Source of the DNA: Saccharum officinarum
Lineage: Eukaryota; Streptophyta; Magnoliopsida; Poales; Poaceae
NCBI GenBank assembly: GCA_020631735.1
Contig: CM036221.1
Span: 18,085,381 to 18,149,380, forward strand
Length of the DNA: 64,000 nt
Direction: 5' to 3'
The notes beneath the pieces were generated by a model. The model worked only from the letters and a program-made list of their open reading frames with translations, was not told where the DNA came from and made no database searches. Both the position numbers and the translations under genes were made by a program. Shown here one piece after another: positions 1 to 11,472 of this stretch. How positions within the stretch are numbered: the first letter of the stretch is position 1; every line of letters begins with the position of its first letter.

Positions 1-950
1 CGCGTCCGGTCAGGGCAACGGCTAGTTCTGACACGCACTGTTTCTTGCTGTCGTGTAGTGACCGGACGCGTCCGGTCACCCTGACCGGAGCGTCCGGTCA
101 GCGCGTTTTTCGCTGCGTCGTCTGTAACGGCTAGCTGCGTACCCCTTCGTTATAAATAGACGTTGGCCGGGTTTGAGGGTAACTCTTGCACATTTTGAGA
201 CTAGAGACATACTTTGAGCTAGAGAACAACCCCTCCACTCATCTCTTTGATAGTTGCACATCTTGAGTGAGATTGAGTGAGATTCAAGTGCATTGCTTGA
301 GAGTTGCATTCTAGAGGCACTTGATCTTCGAGTTGCTGCGGATTTCTTGTTACTCTTCCGTGTTTCCCGACACGGTAGACGGCTTGGAGCAGCGGAGGTG
401 ATTGAGCTCGCAATTGGAGATTGTTGGAGCCTTCACCAAGTGTTGTAAGGGGTTCTTGATCCTTCCCGCGGGAGTTCGCAAATTGGATACTCTAGTGGAG
501 CTCGTGGCTTGGAGGATCCCCATCTTGTGTGCGGTTGTGCGGCGCCCGCCGAGGGCTCGACTCTTGATAGTCGATTAGCTCGCGAACCGACAAGTGGGTG
601 TATCGCCACAACGGGAGTAGCTTGCCGGGAAGCAAGTGAACCTCGGGATAAATTCTTGTGTCATTCTCTTCCGAGGATTTCTCTTGTATGATTGATTGAT
701 TGGTATTTCTCTTCTCTTCACGGCGGTATAATCACTTGAGCTCTTCTCTCGTATTACTTCTTGTTTCTAGCTTATAGTTGTTGTTGTGTTTAGTGAATAG
801 CCTTGTACTAGACTTGTGTAGGTGGCTTGCTTAATTAGTTAGAGCTAGTGCTTTTGCCTCGCCACCTTTCGTACTAACTCGTGTTAAGTAATTCTTGTAG
901 AAGTTTTAATTAGGCTATTCACCCCCCCTCTAGCCTATTTGGACCTTACA
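1..950 (+). repeat. Element A 5' LTR, 3' part only
   Basis: This matches the last 950 or so bases of the complete LTR at 7356-9359 and ends in the same GGACCTTACA just before the primer site. It holds one perfect 18-bp palindrome (60-77) and the TATA box (151-158). Compared with the 3' LTR it has many one-base losses, mostly in runs of C or G (for example near 467, 618 and 675). That pattern looks more like consensus error than age. Confidence 0.95.
151..158 (+). promoter_or_regulatory. TATA box of element A 5' LTR
   Basis: TATAAATA lies directly downstream of the palindromic GACCGGACGCG motifs and upstream of the presumed R region. The same box at the same place is seen in the 3' LTR (8552-8559) and in LTRs B, C, D and E, which supports it as the element promoter. 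Confidence 0.75.
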
Positions 951-952
951 AG

Positions 953-965
953 TGGTATCGGAGCC
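953..965 (+). other. Primer binding site (initiator Met tRNA) of element A
   Basis: TGGTATCGGAGCC starts two bases after the LTR end. It matches the usual plant copia primer site, complementary to the 3' end of initiator methionine tRNA, with one G where A is common. Confidence 0.9.
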
Positions 966-1010
966 GAGGCACCGTTTATTTGAGGCTTAACAACCTACGG
1001 TGAAAAAGAA

Positions 1011-3084
1011 ATGGCTCAATTAAGCTTGCACATCAACAACACCAAGAAGGCACCTCACTTTGATGGCACAAATTATGCATATTGGAAGGTTAAGATGACC
1101 GCACACCTAAAGTCAATCAATAGAGAAGTGTGGAAGGTCACCGAAACAAAATTTGAGGTTGCTAATCCGGAAGCACCTACACCGGTAGAGGAGAAGAAGC
1201 TCCAATGCAATGATATTGCCATTAGTGCTCTTCATGAGGCACTAGATGACAAGACATTTGAGCAAGTAAAGAACATAGAGATTGCTCATGATGCTTGGGC
1301 CAAGCTAGAAGAAACATTTGAGGGCACCGAAGGTACAAAGACCGCTAAAGCATATATCTTGCAAGAAAAATTTTCAAGCTTCAAGATGCAAGATGATGAG
1401 AGTGTACCGGAGATGTTTCATAGGTTGCAAGTCATTGTCAATGAGCTCAAGGCACTTGGTGAGGAGGTCAAGGACAATCAATTCTCTATGAAGTTCTTGA
1501 GAAGTCTACCCAAGAGATTTGATACATTGATCACCGTGCTAGTAAGGACTACATTGAAGGATTCAACTCCTCAACAAATATTTCAAGAAGTGATGACCGA
1601 TGATTCATATAGAGAAGATGATGAGAAGGATGAGTTGGTCAAGAAGAAGAAGAAGGAAAATGAGAAGAAAGATGATGAAAAGAAGAAGAGTATGGCATTC
1701 AAAGCCACCACATCCAAGGGCAAATCCAAGATTGAATCATCAAGTGATGAAGACTCAAGCTCTTGTGATAGTGATGACATTGATGAGAAGATGACTCTCT
1801 TTGTCAAACAATTTGGCAAATTCATGAAGAAGAAGGGTTTTCGTGCAAGGAGGAGGAAGAACTCTTACAAGAAGAATGAGCATAACATGAGATGCTTTAG
1901 ATGCCATAGCAAGGATCATCTTATTGCAAAGTGTCCTTATGATAGTGATGATGAAGATGCTATCAAGAAGGAGAGGAAGAAGCAAAAGAAGAAGCAAGAA
2001 AAGGAGAGCTCTCATAAAAGGAAGAATGATTCTCATGTTGCTACATGGGATAGTGATGATTCCTCAAGTGATGATGATGATGACTACAAGAGCAAGAAGA
2101 AGGGACATGCTAGCATTGCCATCCAAAGAAGGTCTCCCTCTTCGACACTCCATCATGCTTCATGGCTAAGGCCGCTAAGGTATCATCCGATGATGAGAGT
2201 GATCATGATAATGCTAGTGATAGTGATAGTGATGAAGAGGAATTCACTAAAGATGAACTAATCACTATGCTAGAAGATTGCACTCAACATTTTAAAGAAT
2301 CTAGAAAGGAGTGCAAGGGCTTGCTTAAGGAAAAGAAAAACCTTATGCAAAAACTTGATGAGCTTAGGGCATCTTATGAGAGTCTAAAGGAAGACCATAA
2401 GAAGCTTCAAAAGTCTCACACTAAGCTTGAAGAAGCTCATTCCTCTCTAGTTGAAAAATATGAAAACATGCCAACTAATGTTGAGAAAGCTAAAACTTGC
2501 AACATAGGCATATCATGTGATATAATTGATGAATCTTTCATAAGCCTATTGTTGTTGCTCCCACTAACCCTTCATGTAGCGCATCTACATCATTCTCATC
2601 TAGTAGTGATGGTTTCACTTGTGACTCCACACTTATAGTTGAGAATGAAAATCTCAAGAAGGAGGTAAAAGAGCTCAATCACACCTTAGCTAAGGCTTAT
2701 GGTGGTGAGGACCGCTTGCTTATGTGCTTGGGTAGCCAAAGAGCTTCTCTCTACAAAGAGGGATTGGGCTATAACCCCAAGAAAGGCAAGGCCGCTTTTG
2801 CTCCTCACAAGACTCGTTTTGTGAAGAACAAAGGTAGCTATTGCAAAAGTTGCAAGCAAGTTGGTCACATAGAGCAACAATGCATAAACAAGAAATCCAA
2901 TGCTAATGTATCCTCAATCAAGTTTGATTCTTTCTATATACTTACCAAGGGTACAAATGGTGTTCATGCTAAGTTCATTGGTGCACCATGGATGGGCTCA
3001 AAGAAGAAAGTCATTTGGGTACCAAAGAGCTTAGTCTCTAACCTTGGAGGACCCAAACAAGTTTGGGTACCTAAAAAGAATTGA
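1011..3084 (+). pseudogene. Element A gag, broken by two one-base deletions
   Basis: ATG at 1011 opens a Gag matching the uninterrupted 691-residue Gag of copy B. It starts with a copia Gag domain, continues with a Lys/Asp/Ser-rich low-complexity region, and has two CX2CX4HX4C zinc knuckles (about residues 295-308 and 612-625) separated by an acidic, probably coiled-coil stretch. Relative to B, one A is missing in an A run near 2128 and one base near 2537. The frame therefore breaks into 1011-2261, 2162-2638 and the part ending in TGA at 3082-3084. Gag would form the cytoplasmic particle and bind element RNA. Whether the deletions are real is uncertain. Confidence 0.9.
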
Positions 3085-3097
3085 TCTTGTCTTGTAG

Positions 3098-6000
3098 GTC
3101 AATTACAAAGCCGGAGGAAGGCATTGGGTGCTTGATAGTGGGTGCACTCAACATATGACCGGAGATTCTTGTATGTTCAAATCAATTGATACTAGTCAAA
3201 ATGGTGGTTTTGATGCTATCACTTTTGGCAACAACAAGAAAGGCAAGGTCAAGGGGCTTGGTAAAATTGCTATCTCAAATGACATGAGCATATCTAATGT
3301 GTTGCTAGTTGAGAGCTTGGATTTCAATCTTTTATCGGTGGCACAACTTTGTGATCTTGGCTTCAAGTGCATATTTGGTAGTGATGATGTTGAAGTCATA
3401 AGTGTTGATGGATCAAACTTGATATTCAAAGGATTTAGACATGGTAGCTTATACTTGGTTGACTTCAATGATAGTGAGACACAATTGACATCATGCTTGC
3501 TTAGTAAATCTAGTATGGGTTGGTTATGGCATAGAAGACTTGGTCATGTTGGAATGAAACAATTGAACAAACTTTTGAGGCATGACTTAGTTAGAGGATT
3601 GAAAGATGTCACTTTTGAAAAGGATAAACTATGTAGTGCTTGTCAAGCCGGCAAACAAGTTGGAAATTCACATCCTAGTAAAAGTGAAATGAGCACATCA
3701 AAAGCATTTGAGCTATTGCACATGGACTTGTTTGGGCCAACAACATACACTAGCATTGGTGGTAACAAGTATGGTTTTGTGATTGTGGATGACTACACTA
3801 GATACACTTGGGTGCTCTTTCTCTATGACAAGAGTGATGTTTATGATCTATTCAAGTCTTTTGTCAAGAGGGTGCAAAATGAGTTTGAGACTACCATCAA
3901 GAAGATTAGAAGTGACAATGGTAGTGAGTTCAAGAACACAAGAATTGAAGATTTGTGTGATGATTATGGTATTGGGCATCAATTCTCACCAACATACACT
4001 CCTCAATCCAATGGTGTAGTTGAAAGGAAAAATAGAACCTTGATTGATATGGCTAGATCAATGCTTAGTGAATACAATGTGAGTCATTCATTTTGGAGTG
4101 AAGCTATCAATACGGCTTGCTATTGTAGTAACCGTCTCTATTGCCATAGGAAGCTTGGAAAGACACCATATGAGCTATTGAATGGAAGAAAGCCCAACAT
4201 TGCATACTTTAGAGTGTTTGGTTGCAAATGCTATATTCTCAAGAAAGGCACTAGATTGAGCAAGTTTGAAAAGAAATGTGATGAAGGGTTCTTACTTGGT
4301 TATTCTACCACAAGCAAATCATATAGAGTTTGGAATCTCACAAATGGCACCTTGGAAGAAGTTCATGATGTTGAGTTTGATGAAACCCAAGGGTCTCAAA
4401 ATGAAGCTCAAAACCTTGATGATGTGAGAGGAGATCAATTATCAAATACAATGAAGAACATGGACATTGGTGATATAAGGCCGATGCAAGTTGATGATGA
4501 TGATATTCATGTGATCAACCAAAGTGTGCAAATTAATACAAATCAAGCAAGCTCTAGTGGTTCTCATGATGAAGTGCAAGTTCAAGGTCAAACAAGTGAA
4601 AGCAATCAACTCCCAATACTCCAACCTACTAGCATTGCAAGAGATCATCCGTTGGACCAAATCATTGGTGGAATTCAAAGTGGTGTTCAAACTAGATCAA
4701 GATTAGCATCCTTTTATGAGCATTACTTATTTGTCTCATTAGAAGAACCAAAGAAGATAGAAGATGCATTGAAGGATTCCGATTGGGTGAATGTCATGCA
4801 TGAAGAACTAAACAACTTTGCTAGAAATCAAGTTTGGAAACTTGTTGAGAGGCCAAAGAACTACAATGTGATTGGTACTAAGTGGGTCTTTAGAAACAAG
4901 CAAGATCAAGATGGCATGGTTGTAAGGAACAAAGCAAGATTAGTAGCATAAGGATACACTCAAGTTGAGGGTCTTGACTTTGGAGAGACATATGCACCGG
5001 TTACAAGATTGGAGGCAATTAGAATCTTATTAGCATATGCTTGTGCACACAACATCAAGCTCTATCAAATGGATGTCAAGAGTGCATTTCTCAATGGCTA
5101 CATCAATGAAGAAGTTTATGTTGAGCAACCTCCCGGTTTTGAAGATGACAAGAAGCCCGACCATGTTTACAAGCTAAAGAAGGCATTGTATGGTTTAAAG
5201 CAAGCACCTAGAGCATGGTATGAGAGGTTAAGGGACTTTCTCCTCTCTAAAGGTTTCAAGATGGGAAAGGTTGACACCACTCTCTTCACCAAGAAACTTG
5301 GAAATGACTTGTTTGTGTTGCAAATCTATGTGGATGACATTATCTTTGGATCAACCAACCAAGACTTTTGTGAAGAGTTTGGAAATATGATGGCTAATGA
5401 GTTTGAAATGTCTATGATTGGAGAGCTTAGTTACTTCCTTGGACTTCAAATCAAGCAAATGAAGAATGACACTTTTGTAAGTCAAGGCAAGTACATCAAG
5501 GACATGATCAAGAAGTTTGGATTGCAAGATGCTAAGCAAATGAGCACACCAATGGGCACTAATGATCAATTGGGTATTGATGATAGTGGAAACATGGTAG
5601 ATCAAAAGCAATACCGGTCTATGATTGGAAGTTTGCTCTGTGTCACCGCTTCTAGGCCGGATGTGATGTTTAGTGTGTGCAAGTGTGCAAGATATCAAGC
5701 TTCACCTAGAGAAAGTCACTTGAAAGCAACCAAGAGAATATTGAGATATCTCAAGGGCACTCATGATGTTGGATTATGGTTTCCAAAGGGGTCTAATTTT
5801 GAGTTGATTGGATATTCGGACTCTGACTATGGAGGATGCAAGATTGATAGAATGAGCACAAGTGGCACTTGTCAATTGCTTGGAAGGTCTCTTGTTTCAT
5901 GGTCATCAAAGAAACAAAATAGTGTTGCACTATCTACTGCCGAGGCCGAATACATTAGTGCCGGTAGTTGTTGTGCACAATTGCTTTGGATGAAAACCAC

Positions 6001-6280
6001 CTTGAATGACTTTGGAATAAACTTCAAGAATGTGCCATTGTTGTGTGACAATGAAAGTGCTATCAAGATGACTCAAAATCCGGTACAACATTCAAGAACC
6101 AAGCACATTGACATAAGGCATCACTTCATAAGAGACCATCAACAAAAGGGTGATATTAGCATTGAGAGCATTGGCACCGAAGATCAACTAGCCGACATTT
6201 TTACAAAGCCACTTGATGAAAAGAGATTTTACAAGTTGAAGAATGAATTGAACATACTTGACTTCTCCAACTTGAAATGA
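3098..6280 (+). pseudogene. Element A pol (protease, integrase, RT, RNase H), one in-frame stop
   Basis: This frame opens after a TAG at 3095-3097 and is +1 relative to gag. Domains in order: aspartic protease (LDSGCTQH, about 3130); integrase with an HHCC zinc region (HRRLGHVG, then CSAC), a catalytic core including RSDNGSEF, and [12 protein letters not shown]; reverse transcriptase with YVDDIIFGS near 5326; and RNase H (GYSDSDYGG, then STAEAEY, then DNESA) ending at TGA 6278-6280. A TAA at 4949-4951 replaces a glutamine codon (CAA) seen in copy B and separates integrase from RT. The rest of the frame to 6280 is open. The product would be a polyprotein that copies and integrates the element. 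Confidence 0.92.
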
Positions 6281-7355
6281 GTGCACCCCTACATTCTTAT
6301 ATGACATGCCTCTCCTCCAACATAGCAAGGTAAAGTTGTTTGGCATATCATTCATACTTTGCTAAGGACATGTTTAGAACATATAGACATATTTGCATGA
6401 CAAATAGGCTCATTCATGAAAATCAAATGACTTTGATGTATATATGGTACCACTATTGCTTCTATGTTTGATTGATCTAGTGGTAGTATATGACATGTTT
6501 GTGGGCTTGCAAACCTAGTGTTGAATCTAGAAAATGAGCTCATGATGTGTAATTCAACATGGTCAAGATAACCCTTATACTTTATGAGGTGTGAAAAAGC
6601 TTGTCCTTGGATCGAACCGGATTACATATTCTAGGCAAGTGATCTAGATTAAACCATAATTTGGACTCCCTCATACTGATTGACTTATCTCTCACTAAAA
6701 TTACCTATTCTAGGCACCTTTTTGGTGATTGTTGACAAAGGGGGAGAGAAAAGTCACAAAGATATTGCAAAGAGGAAATAAAATATAATAAGAGGGAGAG
6801 AAAAGTCACAGGGGAGAGAAAAGTCACAAAGAGAGAAATTAAATTTGAGCACATAAGTAGGGGGAGCAAGCTCATGGATTATTTGTTGCATTTGTATGTG
6901 CATTAACATGATGAAATGTTGCATTGCAAAGTTTAATTTCGATATTTATGATTGAATGGTGTATGCTAGATATAGAACTTGAATGATGTTTTGTTAAGAG
7001 TAGCTTTACATGTGGTATCTAGACACCTTTGCTTTTAATGTTGATCTCACAAAGTACTTTAGTGTTTATGATCTTTACAAGTGATGTATTACAAGTGGTG
7101 TCTAGCTACTTCGATGCTAAGGATGGTATATAAAGGCAACTCCGATTGGTATCACGCTTCAAAGGTCCATTCTATATACCTTAGCATCAATTTGATAGTA
7201 GTAACTCTCCCAAAATTCAAATCCATACATATGTGCACAATTGAACCAAACTCATAGAAGCACATATGTAGGGGAGCTAATACTATCGAAATTGAAAATT
7301 GATTTAATTTCATATCTTTGTGATGGTTGTCATCAATTACCAAAAAGGGGGAGAT
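6281..7355 (+). other. Element A 3' untranslated region and polypurine tract
   Basis: There is no credible reading frame between the pol stop and the 3' LTR. The stretch is AT-rich, with a local repeat of a GGGGGAGAGAAAAGTCAC-type motif near 6750-6830. It ends in the purine-rich tract at about 7342-7354, two bases before the LTR, the expected plus-strand priming site. SIRE relatives sometimes carry an envelope-like gene here; none is visible. Confidence 0.8.
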
Positions 7356-7977
7356 TGAAAGCCCAAGTTTGGTTTTGGTAATTAATGACACCAAGTTGCT
7401 AATGCCATGTGTTAAGTGTTTTGAGTTAGGCACAAGCAACACACGTGATGAAGGAGCATGTGGCATGGAGTGATGGCCACAAGATCACAAGTGGTGGTGA
7501 TGCACATAATATGGTGTACATGATGATCAAGTGGAAGAGAAGGAACTAAGAGCGCAAGGCAAAGGTATAACCATAGGGTTTTCCTTTTGCCGGTCTAAGA
7601 TGAGTAGAGAAGTGATTGACCGGATTTAGGATACATAGCCGACTATCAAGAGGGGCAATCACGGTTAGCTCGGAAATCAAGTGCCACTAGATCAATGTCT
7701 TGAGCATATACATTAGGGTCTAGTAAAGAGCTAACATAACGCCTTGGAAAATAATTGTGAAATGCTAACACACATGCACATGGTGGTGTACACTTGGTAG
7801 TGTTAGCACATTTGCGAAGGCGGTGGAGTTCAAGCGGTAGAGTGGGGTTTGGGTTCCTCTCTCCCTCCTGCCGAGCTTGCAAGGCGGGACTCGGTGCTTT
7901 TTGGAGAAGTGAAATGCCTATTTTACATTGCGCCGGAAGTTGGAAAAGAAACGGAGGCGAACGGAGGTCACAGAGAT

Positions 7978-8520
7978 GACCGGACGCTGGACCGGATGCG
8001 ATCTCTGTATGACCGGACGCGTCCGGTCAGTGTTCAGCGTCTGCGCGGTTTTCAGTTTGATGATCGGACGCGCAGCGCGTCCGGTCACTGATGACCGGAC
8101 GCGTCCGGTCATCCAGGGAGCTTACTGGACTCTAATCGGACGCTGGCACTGTGGCGTCCGGTCAGTTCAACAGCGCGTCCGGTCAGTTCTCCTGAGCGAA
8201 TCAGAGCGCACGACCGGCGCGTCCGGTCCCTCACGTAACCGGAGCGTCCGGTCAGGCGTCCAGAGGGGCAGAGCGAAGCGGAGTGAGGATCGGACGCGCG
8301 GCGCGTCCGGTCACGTGCGATCGGACGCGTCCGATCTCAACGGGAGCATACTGGAATGCGACCGGACGCGGGGCACTGTCGCGTCCGGTCAATCGGTTCA
8401 GCGCGTCCGGTCAGGGCAACGGCTAGTTCTGACACACACTGTTTCTTGCTGTCGTGTAGTGACCGGACGCGTCCGGTCACCCTGACCGGAGCGTCCGGTC
8501 AGCGCGTTTTTCGCTGCGTC
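7978..8520. repeat. Palindromic GACCGGACGCG array in U3 of LTR A
   Basis: Perfect 18-bp palindromes GACCGGACGCGTCCGGTC occur at 8011-8028, 8093-8110 and 8461-8478. Many half-sites and variants (GCGTCCGGTCA, GATCGGACGCG) fill the space between, in both orientations. The block is far more CpG-rich than the flanking LTR and ends about 30 bp before the TATA box. The position suggests a U3 enhancer or silencing target; that is inference. Confidence 0.9.
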
Positions 8521-8551
8521 GTCTGTAACGGCTAGCTGCGTACCCCTTCGT

Positions 8552-8559
8552 TATAAATA
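8552..8559 (+). promoter_or_regulatory. TATA box of element A 3' LTR
   Basis: TATAAATA, same position relative to the palindromic array as in the other LTRs of this group. Confidence 0.7.
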
Positions 8560-9359
8560 GACGTTGGCCGGGGTTTGAGGGTATCTCTTGCACATTTTGA
8601 GAACTAGAGACATACTTTGAGCTAGAGAACAACCCCTCCACTCATCTCTTTGATTAGTTGCATATCTTGAGTGAGATTGAGTGAGATTCAAGTGCATTGC
8701 TTGAGAGTTGCATTCTAGAGGCACTTGATCTTTGAGTTGCTGCGAATTTCTTGTTACTCTTCCGTGTTTCCCGACACGGTAGACGGCTTGGAGCAGCGGA
8801 GGTGATTGAGCTCGCAATTGAAGATTGTTGGAGCCTTCACCAAGTGTTGTAAGGGGTTCTTGATCCTTCCCCGCGGGAGTTCGCAAATTGGATACTCTAG
8901 TGGAGCTCGTGGCTTGGAGGATCCCCATCTTGTGTGCGGTTGTGCGGCGCCCGCCGAGGGCTCGACTCTTGATAGTCGATTAGCTCGCGAACCGACAAGT
9001 GGGTGTATCGCCACAACGGGGAGTAGCTTGCCGGGAAGCAAGTGAACCTCGGGATAAATTCTTGTGTCATTCTCTTCCCGAGGATTTCTCTTGTATGATT
9101 GATTGATTGGTATTTCTCTTCTCTTCACGGCGGTATAATCACTCGAAGCTCTTCTCTCGTATTACTTCTTGTTTCTAGCTTATAGTTGTTGTTGTGTTTA
9201 GTGAATAGCCTTATACTAGACTTGTGTAGGTGGCTTGCTTAATTAGTTAGAGCTAGTGCTTTTGCCTCGCCACCTTTCGTACTAACTCGTGGTTAAGTAA
9301 TTCTTGTAGAAGTTTTAATTAGGCTATTCACCCCCCCTCTAGCCTATTTGGACCTTACA

Positions 9360-10164
9360 ACCGGACGTGCCGATCTGTGATGACCGGACGCGCCGGTCTG
9401 AGATGACCGGACGCGCCGATCAGGGATGATCGGACGCGTCTGATCATGCAAGAGCTCTCTGGAAAACTGACCTGACGCATGACCGCGTCCGATCATAGGT
9501 GACCGGACGCGTCAGGTCACCACGGGACCTTACTGGAACATGACCGGACACGCCGATCATTTCACAGTCGCGTCCGATTACGCTGTTTACCCTCTGGAAC
9601 ACGTGTCAGACTGACCACCGCGTCCGGTCCTCTCAAGGACCGTGTCCGGTCGATCAGTTGAAAACGCAGTGAAGTTTTAGTACTGACCGGACGCGTCCGG
9701 TCATGACCAGGATCCCGTCCGGTCATAGGTAAACGGCTCAAACGTCTTCTAAACGCGATGCAACTTGAACCAAGTTGCTTCTAACTGAACTCTGAGCTTT
9801 TCTCGAGCTACCTAGTGCTAAGTTTGACAAGTGTGCACCACACCTAAACACAAGACTCACCTAGGTCAAGCTACTCGCTCATGCCCCTCTTTATAGTACG
9901 GTCAAAGGAAGAAACAAAGATCCTAATGACTATTCCAGATGTATCTTAACACCTTGACATCCGGAACTAACCGTCCTTAATCTTATCGTTGATCCTTTGA
10001 AAACCGAAACGATTTCCATCAAGGGACATGAATACCATATTGCCCAAAACAGTTATCATCTCCATGACCTAACTTACCAATGTTTCTGCAAAACACATGT
10101 TAGTCATGGTAATTATGTGTTGTCATTAATTGCCGAAACCAACACCGGGGTCTAGATGCTTTCA
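9360..10164 (-). repeat. LTR of element C, outer part, interrupted by element A
   Basis: Read on the minus strand this begins TGAAAGCATC at 10164 and runs left into a CpG-rich palindrome array (9361-9730, perfect palindrome at 9685-9702). It stops at ACCGG (9360-9364) where element A is inserted. Its inner half is seen after element B at 62470-63312. Together they give an LTR of about 1.64 kb. The sequence right of 10164 is LRR gene sequence, not an element interior, so 10164 is the outer end of the element and its body lies to the left of the window. Confidence 0.85.
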
Positions 10165-10378
10165 GGGCCCCATCCCAGCTTCCCTAGGTAATGCTCTAGA
10201 TCTAGAAGATATAGATTTATCACATAACAAATTCACGGGGCAAATTCCCACTACTTTTGGAAAACTAGAAAAATTGATTAGTCTAAACCTCGAGTACAAC
10301 CAGCTCGTAGCAAGGAACCACCAGGACTGGGCATTTCTAAGTGTACTACGAAACTGTAGATATCTTAAATATCTCTCA

Positions 10379-10643
10379 GGCCTCGTTTAGTTCAGTGAAT
10401 TAGGGAGAAAAACACTGTATCAGAATTTCTATAGCATTTTGTTTGTATTTGGTAAAAAATATCCAAATTTTGACTAACTAGGCTTAAAATGTTCGTCTCG
10501 CAAAGTACAACAAAACTGTGCAATTAGTTTTTGATTTCATCAACATTTAGTACTTCATGCATTTACCGACATTTTGATGTAACGGAGAATCTTCTTTTTG
10601 CATAGTAAAATTTAGGAAAGAATTTGAAGAACTAAACAAGGGC
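10379..10643. mobile_element. MITE with GGCCTCGTTTAGTTC ends, TCA target duplication
   Basis: Terminal inverted repeats GGCCTCGTTTAGTTC and GAACTAAACAAGGGC bound 265 bp. TCA flanks both sides (10376-10378, 10644-10646). LRR copy 3 near 28555 shows the uninterrupted target, which confirms both ends and the 3-bp duplication. Confidence 0.85.
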
Positions 10644-10773
10644 TCACTCTCTTACAATGAGCTGCAGGGGCCTATACCGCAGTCGATCAGGAACCTATCG
10701 ACCAACTTTATATCTCTCCGGTTGGCTGGAAACAACTTGTCAGGACACATTCCACAGGGCATAGGAAATCTTA

Positions 10774-11002
10774 GATCCTGTTTGGTTTGGATGTTAAAGT
10801 TTAACAAACACTATAGCACGTTCGTCTTATTTGATAAAAAGTTTTCAATCTTGGACTAATTAGGCTTAATAGATTCGTCTCGTAAATTACTTCTAATATG
10901 TGCCGACATGCATGCAATTAGTCTACATTTAGTACTCCATGTATTTAAGGGAACATTGATGTGATGGGAGTAAAACTTTAACGCACCCAAACCAAACGGG
11001 CC
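10774..11002. mobile_element. Tourist/PIF-Harbinger-like MITE, TTA target duplication
   Basis: Ends GATCCTGTTTGGTTTGG and ACCCAAACCAAACGGGCC are inverted repeats, flanked by TTA at 10771-10773 and 11003-11005. The empty site is visible in LRR copy 3 near 28683. A 3-bp TTA duplication fits PIF/Harbinger MITEs. Confidence 0.85.
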
Positions 11003-11332
11003 TTAGTGTCCTAACTTTCTTGGATTTAATTTTAGCGGTACAATTGAAGGATTGATTGACAACCTAACTCACTTGAAACACCTCGACTTACATGGAAATG
11101 AACTTGAGGGTCCCATACCAGCCAGCTTGGGAAGTCTTCCGCACCTGCAACGGTTGTACCTAAACGATAACAATCTTCAAGGTTATATACCATAGGGCCG
11201 CTTTGAAAGCCTTCAACAGCAACTCATACACTGACCATAGCCACAACAATGTTCAAGGTAACATAAATGCTACTACCTCATGTCAACTAAAGTTGCAGAG
11301 AAAATAATGAATATTGACTTGCTTCTGTATTA

Positions 11333-11472
11333 CTCCCTCCGTTTCAAATTATAAGTTGCTTTGACTTTTTTGATACATACATTCTGCTATGAATATATAA
11401 CAATATGTTTAGACACATAGAAAAATAGATGAATCAAAAAAGACAAAGTGACTTATAATCTGGAATGGAGAG
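11333..11472. mobile_element. Stowaway-type MITE
   Basis: CTCCCTCCGTTTCAAATTAT at the left end and its near inverted complement (TTATAATCTGGAATGGAGAG) at the right end, with TA on the left, are typical of the grass Stowaway (Tc1/mariner) family. It lies between LRR fragment 1 and the GHR gene. The right edge is approximate. Confidence 0.7.

Larger units (their letters stand above)
1..9359 (+). mobile_element. SIRE/Maximus-type Ty1/copia LTR retrotransposon, element A (5' LTR cut by window edge)
   Basis: The order is 5' LTR part, primer binding site, gag, protease-integrase-RT-RNase H, purine tract and 3' LTR, which is Ty1/copia order. The long gag and an integrase/RT of the grass Opie/Ji/Maximus type suggest the SIRE/Maximus lineage (family knowledge). 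The 3' LTR runs from TG at 7356 to CA at 9359 and is followed by ACCGG, which matches the 5-bp duplication beside sister copy B. A carries two one-base losses in gag and a stop at 4949-4951 in pol, so it should not be autonomous as written. It is inserted in the LTR of element C. No envelope-like reading frame is visible after pol. Confidence 0.95.
7356..9359 (+). repeat. Element A 3' LTR (complete, 2004 bp)
   Basis: It starts TGAAAGCCC right after the purine tract and ends GGACCTTACA. It has the same length as the B 5' LTR (60466-62469). It contains a palindromic CpG-rich array (7978-8520), a TATA box (8552-8559) and the CCCCCCCTCTAGCC block near its end that it shares with the related LTRs. 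The next five bases are ACCGG, the target duplication. Confidence 0.95.
10165..11195 (+). pseudogene. LRR receptor-like gene fragment 1 (5' part lost, two MITE insertions)
   Basis: Translation gives plant LRR repeats (LEDIDLSHNKFTGQIP, LHGNELEGPIP, LNDNNLQGYIP) of the kind found in Xa21/LRR-XII receptor kinases. It matches fragments 2 (23257) and 3 (27526) downstream. The 5' end is cut by element C at 10164. MITEs at 10379-10643 and 10774-11002 split the repeats, and the frame ends at a TAG shared by all three copies. There is no transmembrane or kinase region. It would not make a functional receptor. Confidence 0.85.

Noticed and set aside
1600..2169. Short Arg/Lys/Met-rich frames overlapping gag
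   Set aside because: They are out-of-frame readings of the Lys/Asp-rich gag codons; the same shadows appear in copy B.
6281..7355. Envelope-like gene after pol in element A
   Set aside because: SIRE relatives can carry one, but no frame of sufficient length with a signal or membrane segment exists here.
7928..8485. 185-codon frame across the LTR palindrome array (also 61340-61897)
   Set aside because: Composition is dictated by the repeated GACCGGACGCG motif; no domain, and it lies in U3 upstream of the TATA box.
7978..8520. CRISPR-like array of palindromic repeats
   Set aside because: Spacing is irregular, spacers are not unique, and the genome is a plant; it is part of an LTR.
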